This document shows, piece after piece, positions 50,411 through 59,400 of a stretch of 64,000 nt of DNA; the first letter of the stretch is position 1; each line of letters opens with the position of its first letter. The notes beneath the pieces were generated by a model, which searched no databases, was not told where the DNA came from, and saw only the letters and a program-made list of their open reading frames with translations. Made by a program: the position numbers and the translations under genes. This DNA is from JBAYIE01 sp965279165 (GTDB lineage Bacteria > Bacteroidota > Bacteroidia > UKL13-3). The DNA is taken from the NCBI GenBank assembly GCA_965279165.1, contig OZ257140.1:682001-746000 (forward strand), read 5' to 3'.

Positions 50411-53400
50411 TTAGTTCACCTTGGTAATCTTAATCACTTTGTTAAAGTTACCTTGTTTAACACTTACAAAATAGATACCTGCTGCAGGTAACATTTCATT
50501 GGTGATAACCACAGGTACGCCCGGCGATTGGTTGGTGAGTTGTATTACTTCACGACCCAAACCATCCATTACCATCACATCTACCAGTTCATCGCTATGG
50601 GTATCGATGCTTACATTAAATTCTCCAAACGATGGATTTGGATAAATATGTGCATCTGCACCTTTCAGGTCGGTAGTAGTTTCGATAATTTCAGATTCTC
50701 CTTTACCCAGATTTGAACCGGTAACTTCATAACTCAATATCCAAACACGTTGGTAAAACTCTGTTACCCTCCAGCGGATATTTACCACTGTATTGTTATT
50801 GATTTGTTTGCGGGTTCCATAGATATATTGACCATTTGCATCCACTCCGGTTACAGTAAAGCGATAATTATTGCAGCTGTTACCTAATGGCAATTGTGGT
50901 TTGTTAGAATATCTACCCTGACGGATGGAACGTATATCACATTTAGCTGATACTTCCCATGCTGCCGGTCTTCCTTTATAATCATATCCAACCAACAGGC
51001 GTTTTGCATAGTTGGTAGTATTCGGATTTCCGGTGGTGAAATTACCATCCGAGTTTGATCCGCTTGTATTACCTGTATATGCACTTACCGATAAGGTTCC
51101 ACTCAATCCTGTAATTCTTCCAACTTGTTCCGGAGTTCCGCACTCTGAAGCAGTGCTAAGTCCGCAGCTTTCTTTTTCCTGAACAAACAGAATTGGGAAT
51201 TTAACCGATATACCACAGTTGTTTGAGCAACTTGATTCATCATCGTAATCGTTCTCGTCATCATCTCTGTCTTCATCGTGGTCGTCTCCATCGCGGTAAT
51301 CTCCATAATGGTGATCGTGTCCGTTTCCTTTACCTCTCCATCTGTGGTGTTTTCCACACTGACCGCAATGTTTGTTTTCTGCTAGAGAGAACTCTACTTC
51401 GTCTACAACACATATTCCTTTTAGTGCACAGGATGCTGTAAAGTCAAACGTATCAAAGTCGTTTGCAGTCATTAGTTTGGTAAAGCTTACCACACTCTTG
51501 CCATTGCGTTTGGCTGTTACTTTAACCCTTCCGGTATATCCGGTAGTAAATACCAGTTTGTAGATTCCAAGGTTGGCATTGGATAAACTCATCTTAAAGC
51601 TCTGGTCTTTGTTGATGGTTCTGTTTTTGAAGTCGGTTGTGTTATTGCATCCTTGCGATACATATCCGCCGGTTACTCCGATACCATCACAATTGGTGGC
51701 ATAGATATTTCCACCTTTTGCTGATAGGTTAACCGTTGTTGCATTGTATGAAGATGCCACAGGAATAGTTCCGCTTTGTCCATTGGTTGTCAGAGGAACA
51801 TTATTCCATTTTACCACATTGCTCTGGTTGATGAATATTACGCCGTTGGCATTGGTGATACCATGTCCGATTACCGTAACTACAGCTGTTGAACTGGCTA
51901 CATTGCCATTCACATCTGTTACCGTTAAGGTTACCGTATTGCTGCCGATATTTGAGCAGGTAAAGGTATTTGGATAAACGCTCATGCTTGCTATACCACA
52001 TGCATCCGATGAACCATTGTTAACGTTTGCCGGGGTGATGGTAACCGATGCGTCTGAACCAAGCTGAATTGTAAATGGCTGCGTTATTACTACCGGAGCT
52101 ACCAAATCCTGAACCGTTACCGTAGCTGTTACCGTAGATACATTTGCATTCACATCCGTTACCGTTAAGGTTACCTGGTTGCTACCAACATTGGCACAGG
52201 TAAAGGTATTTGGTGATACGCTGATACTTGCTATTCCACAAGCATCATTTGATCCATTATTGATTTGTGATGCCGTAATGGATGTATTACCGGTATTGTC
52301 TAACTGAACCGTTATGTCTTGTCCAATTGCTACCGGTTGTGTTACATCCTGAACCGTTACCGTAGCGGTTGCCGAGGATACATTGTTGTTTACATCCGTT
52401 ACCGTTAAGGTTACAATATTGCTTCCCACATTCGAACAGTTAAAGGTGGTTTTATCCAATGCAATACTTTGTATTCCGCATGCATCTGAACTTCCATTGT
52501 TTATTTGAGATGGGGTTATGGAAGCATTACCTGCGGCATCCAATTGGATGGTAATATCCTGGGTAACCACCACTGCGGCTACCATATCCTGAACCGTTAC
52601 CACTGCATCGGCTGATGATACATTGCCATTTACATCGGTGATGGTTAAGGTTACCGTATTGGCTCCTACATTGCCACAATTAAATGTATTTGGTGATACA
52701 GCATAGGTTGCTATCGAACAATTGTCGCTTGACCCATTGTTAATCTGTGATGGAACTATCGCTGCATTACCGGTTGCATCCAGTTGGATGGTGATGTTTT
52801 GTGTTACAACAGTTGCCGGTATTAAATCCTGTACCGTTACTGTTGCATCAGCCGACGACACATTGCCGTTTACATCCATTACGGATAAGGTTACGGTATT
52901 GCTTCCTACATTAGAACAGTTGAAATTGGTATTATCCAATACGATTTGCTGTATTGCGCAATTATCCGAACTACCATTGTTAATCTGTGATGGTGTTATG
53001 CTTGCACTGCCATTGGCATCCAGTTGGATGGTGATGTTTTGTGTCAATACCAGAGGTGCAATATTGTCTTGTACGGTAACGATTGCTGTTGCTGTAGATA
53101 CATTGTTGTTTACATCGGTAATGGTTAAGGTAACTTCATTTGGACCAACATTAGAACAATTAAAGTCGGTTTTTGAAAGTACCATAGAAGCTATTCCACA
53201 TGCATCTGATGATCCATTGTTAACTGCAGTTGCTGTTGTGGAACCATTGCCGGTGGCATCAAGTTGAACCGTTACATTTTGTGCAATAGCTACTGGAGCA
53301 ATATTATCTTCAACAGTAACTACTGCTGTTGCTGTAGATACATTGTTGTTTACATCGGTAATGGTTAAGGTAACCTGATTTGAACCAACATTAGAACAAT

Positions 53401-56400
53401 TAAAGTCGGTCTTTGAAAGTACCATAGAAGCTATGCCACATGCATCTGATGATCCATTGTTAACTGCAATTGCTGTAGTTGAACCATTGCCGGTGGCATC
53501 CAATTGAACCGTTACATTTTGTGCAATAGCTACCGGAGCAATATTATCTTCAACAGTAACTACTGCTGTTGCTGTAGATACATTGTTATGGATATCTGTT
53601 ACTGTTAATGTTACTGTTAATGTTACTGTATTGGCTCCAACATTAGAGCAACTAAAAGTAGAAGGGGAAACTGTTACACTTGCAATTCCGCAATTGTCGG
53701 TAGAACCATTATTGATTTGTGAAGCAGTAATAGAGCCATTACCACTTGCATCCAACTGAATAGTTACATTATTAGTAAGTACATTAGGTAATTGGTTATC
53801 GAGTACGGTTACTGTAAATGAGCAAGTAGAAGACCCTACTGCATTGGTAGCCGTTGCGGTTACTGTTGCAGTGCCAACTTCAAAATTACTACCTGGTGCA
53901 ATCGAATAGGTAATTGTTGAGGCCGGTATTCCGGTTGTTTCTGTTGCGTTGTAATTTACGTTTGCTCCGCACTGATTAGTTGTATTGTTTACGGTGATGT
54001 TAGGTGGACAAACAATAACCGGTGGTAATCCTGTTACGGTAACTGTAAAAGTACAAGAAACTTTATTACCGGCAGGATCAACTGCTTCATGGGTTACTGT
54101 AGTAATTCCGATTGGGAAGGTTGCACCACTGGCAAGACCGGCAATTCTAGTTACCGACGCAGAACAATTATCAGTTGCAGTTGGTGTTGCATAGGTTACT
54201 ACCGCTCCGGAAGCACTGCTAGCTATGGTAGAGATATCGGAAGGACAAGTAATAACAGGATTAATATTATCTAATACCGTAACCTGGGCACCTGCAGTTC
54301 CAACATTACCATGTATATCCGTAACAGATAAAATTACATTAGAAGGATTGGTAACAGGATAAACAGCAATAGTGAAGTAACGTGTGTCGTAACCTGCAGT
54401 ATTCCATGGATTACTCCATATATATTTTGCACCTGAGCTAATTCCACCGATTGAACCCCATATACCATGGCTATTGCCTGCGCTCAATTCTAAAGGTGTG
54501 CCATAACCTGACCATCCACCTGAAGATACTTTCCAATCGGTTGCATTACTCTTTGCACTTTGTGTACCATTGGCAAACTTAAAGCCTCCGGTTAAAGAAA
54601 AATCACCAAGGAAAAACTCAGGTCCACCAACATCATCGGCCTTTACATGGATATAATTAATTACTCCCGGAGTTAACGAAGTTGTATGATTCTGTGCTAG
54701 TGTCCAATTATTGCCTGATCCAAACTGAGTTCCTTCTGAATTATCGTCCGTTGTCACATATATTGAATAAAGATTATCTACAGCCATATTAGCAGAGAAC
54801 GAACCTGCCCCTCCATTAACAACCGAAATATTATTACAAGCAAGCGTAGAAGGACTCACACTCATAGAAGCAATTCCGCAAGCGTCGCTTGAGCCGTTTT
54901 CAATCATGTTAGGTGTTAAAGCTACCTGACCGTTTGCATCCAAGTAAACAGTAATATCTTTTGTAACCACAGTTGGAACTGAATTATCAGTAACGGTGAT
55001 TGTCTGGTTGCAGGTTGAAGTATTACCTGCTGCATCTTTTGCTGTCCAGGTTATATTAGTAGTTCCAACAGGATAAGTACCTGAAGCGTTCGATGTACTT
55101 GTAAAATCATTAGAAAGTGTTAACGAAGGTATACCGGTAGATCCACTCACAAAGTTTGAAGTACTTCCACTGAGAGCGAAATTAGTCATGGTACCATTGT
55201 TACTTCCGGTTGAACTTACCAATGTTTGATTAAGCACATTAAGATTATTAGGAGCACCTGCAACACCTTGGTTACAGTTATAGTTGGCTACAAGTCCGGT
55301 TGCTGCAGGAATTGAAGCGTTCATTGAAGTTTGAATATCTGATGCTGAACGAACCGTATTCCATATCCTTACTTCATCCAATGCTCCGTTATAGTAACCA
55401 TAAGCACCAACAGTTTGAAGTGTGCCCATTCGTATAACCGATGGAACATCCAACAGGCTGGTATTACCGGTTCCGGTTGCTTCCAGAGCTCCGTTAATGT
55501 ATAGTTTTATTACTCCGGTCGACATACTTCTGGTAGCAGCTACATGCACCCAATTTCCTGTATTCACAGGGGAGGTTGAGAAGATACTCACATCAGGTAA
55601 TCCAACACCGAAACAAAGTTTATTTCCGTTGAGTGAAGTTCCAAAGTCTCTGGTGACACCGCCAACTTCAGCATCCACTAATCCGATACCATTGTACCAG
55701 TTGAATTGACCTCCAGAAGGTCCGGTTTGTGTAGTCTTCATCCAGTATTCAATGGTGAAATCACCAGAAACACTTCTTGGTACAGTTACATAATCATTGG
55801 TTCCATCAAAAGCAAGACCATTATCAAGTGCTGAACAATTGTCTGAAACTTGCGGAGGAGTAAGTGTAATAATTGCATTACAACTACTTCCTGATGAACT
55901 TACATTAATGTCTGATGGACAAGTTAAAACAGGTGCTGTTACATCTTCAACAGTAACAACAGCTGTAACACTTGAGCTGTTATTGTTAACATCTGTAACT
56001 GTTAATGTAACTGTATTCGGACCAATATTTGAACAGTTAAACGAAGAAGGAGTAACAGTCATTGATTGTATACCACAAGCATCATTCGAACCATTATTAA
56101 TCTGTGCTGCAGTAATGCTTACATTTCCTGAGGCATTAAGGGACACTGTTATATTTTGTGCAATGGCGATTGGAGGATTGTTATCAACCAAATTCACCAC
56201 CATTGTTTTACTTGAAACACAACCTTTGCTATCTGTAACTGTAACTGTATAACTTCCGGCATTTAACCCGCTTCGGCCTGCAGTAGTTATGCCTCCTCCC
56301 CAATTGTAAGCATATGGAGCAGTTCCACCGGTAACATTTAGAGAGATACTTCCATTAGCAGCACCGGTACAAGTTTCATGTGTAATTGATTCTGCAATTA

Positions 56401-59400
56401 CCACACGTTTGTTGTCTATTTTTATGGTAGCTGTTGAAGTACCTGTTGAAGCTACAGCACCTTCCATTCCACCATACTCAACGATGTAACCTGTAATATT
56501 TCCTCCAACATTATCCGGATAATCGTTCCATACCCCACCGCCATAGAAATGTGCGTAATGTTCACCACCACGGTTCGGATCAGTTGGTGAGTACTGATTT
56601 ACATAAGCACCACAATCGTTTGGCTCAGAGCCAGACCAATTAGCATATTGACCTATTAATGCAGGTGCAGTTGATGCAGCACACCAATCGTATTTGATCT
56701 GATTGGAGAAATGACGTCCCAATCCGCTTTCTTCGAGTCCTTCCGGACCGGTTACCCATCTCCATTCTCCTTCATAAGCTCTGTCGCTTGCACCCATCCA
56801 TCCTGCTCCCTGAAGTTTGTTAGAAACGAAATTCATTTCAGCAGCAGATGTAACGGTAACCAGGTAACCTTGCATTCCATTATAATATCTTTGAGCAGCA
56901 CCAATGCGCGCTGAATTCCATGTAATAGCATAGGCCGGTACCCATTCGTAAACGTGTCCGTTGCCTGCGTATGCAATTGTTCCATCGTTCTTTTTAATGG
57001 TATAATTAAATTGATCCACCCCACTAAAGTTTGCATTCGGTGTGTAGGTTATAGAAGACCCATTGTCTACAATTGTTCCATTAGCCGGCTGAGCTACATC
57101 CATATAAATATTGACGTTCCATGGATTGGCATCGTTACTTAACAAAGTCGATTTTTGAATGGTAATGGATTGTCCCGCACAATTATCCATTGAATCATTT
57201 TGTGCTTGTAAACAGAAAGGTTCAACCAAAGTTATTTGGTTTTGAACCGCGGTACAATTGCTCGCATCTTTTACCGTAACGCTATACACTCCGGGAGCAA
57301 GATTGCTATAAGAGTTATTGCTTTGAAATGCATTCCCATTTAACTGATATAAATAAGGAGCATCCCCTCCGTTTGCAGTTACATTTATTGATCCGCTATT
57401 TGGTCCGCTACAATTGATATCTTTTGTAGATGTAACTGTTAATACCGGTGATTGTGTAATGGTAACGGTTTGTGTATCTCTAGCTAAATTACCGTCGCCA
57501 TCAGTTGCTGTCCAAACTATAGTAGTAGTTCCTACTCCATAATTAGATGGCGCATTATTGGTTACTGTTGCTGTACAATTATCAGATGAAGTTGGGGAAC
57601 CTAAAGAAACTGTAGTATTTCCGGATTGACAAGAAGGAATTGCCAAAGCAATATCAGCCGGAGCAGTAATTGTTGGAGCTACATTGTCGTTTCCTGACTG
57701 GCAGAAACAATTTGCAGCAGCAATTTTGCTATTACCAATACCTTGACCTGAACCAGCGCTAACAGGAATACCATTTGAAGCTACCGAACCTGTTAATACC
57801 CCATTTAGCATTTGAGCCAATGTTAAGCTAGCAGCTCCTTCCAAAGCATCCGGACAACCATCGTTATCACTGTCTAAATCTGCAAAATCAGGAGTACCAT
57901 CGTTGTCGGTATCTCCACAAGTTTGAAAATCGGCACCAAATGCAAAATTGCACCAGTTTTCAGCAGTATGATAAGTAAAGGTAACACTAGTAAATGTTCC
58001 CATCATTCGTACAATTGCGTAACCTTCCGTTCCGGTTATTTGAGTTGAAGTGTTAAGAATCACATTTTGCGACCAAACAATTTGTATAGGTGCGCTAAAT
58101 GTAATTGGTACAGCAGTGTTTCCATTTCCAATAGAGGCAAAAACAAATACCGGATTGGTCATAGGACTTGCGAAAGTTAGTGTATTGGTATTAGCCGCAA
58201 GATTTTGAATAGTTGGATTTGCATTTGGCACACCATAATTAGTTGGAAACACGTTATGTGCATACATAGTAGTAGTTCCAAAAACTTGAGTTGAAGAATT
58301 ATAAGTATAATTTATTCCATTAATAGTTCCGGTAGCTGAATTACCGCTAATTGTTGGGGGGCTTGACCAATAGAAATTCGATTGGTTACATTCCGCAACA
58401 TCCGTAATTCCATCATTGTCATCGTCATCGTCACATGCATCGGCAACCAAATCCCCATCTTTATCTGCAACTGTTACATTAATTATTGAAGTAGTAGTAA
58501 CCGTATTTCCATTTCCATCATTAGCAGTGATTGTAACAGTTGTGTTTCCAACTGCGAACATAGAACCACTTGCAGGTACTGCAGTTACAACAGGATTGGA
58601 ATTGCAATTATCGGTAGCCGATGGCAAAGTATAATTCACTACAGTTCCACCACATGAAGTCGAAACAACAGAACCGGAACCATTTACCGGATTCAAAATT
58701 TGCAAAGCTGATGTAAATTGTGGTGCACTATTATCAGTTACCGTAACCGTTGCATTACAAGTACTGTTACCTCCTTTGTTGTCACTAACTGTTAAAACAA
58801 CATTGGTTGTACCTAAAGCATATGGTCCAACAGGTGAAGCAGAAAAGGTGATTGGATCATTATCCGGATCCGAACTTCCATTATTAAAATCAGAAGCGGA
58901 TGCCGCTGCTGAACAATTAGCAGATGCCGTTAAATTTAGATTTTTACATACCGCAATAGGCAACGCATTAGGACACCAAGTAGGTACCGAAGCCGTTTGA
59001 CTTCCCGAAATAGTGGTAGAGGTACCTCCATTATTTACCTGCGATGCTGTATTATAAAAAGTATTATTTAAAACTTGGGTTCCGCTTATCTGTATATTGT
59101 TAATGCTGACTGCAGCATTGGTAGTATTTGCAAAAGATGAATTGATAACTTTATTACCGGATACATTAAACCCGGATGAAATATTCACGCCAATAGTTCG
59201 TCCACAAGAAGTGTTACCATCAACTATACAATTATTGCATCGGTCCAAACTTACTCCTACTCCACCGTTACCATCGGTAACTGCATTTTGAACTGTAACA
59301 CCATTCGAAGTACTCAATTGGATAGTTATGCCTGTTTGACCACCAAATGTATTGGCACCGGCAGTTAATGTATAGTTAGATGCGTTAGCAATGTTGATTC

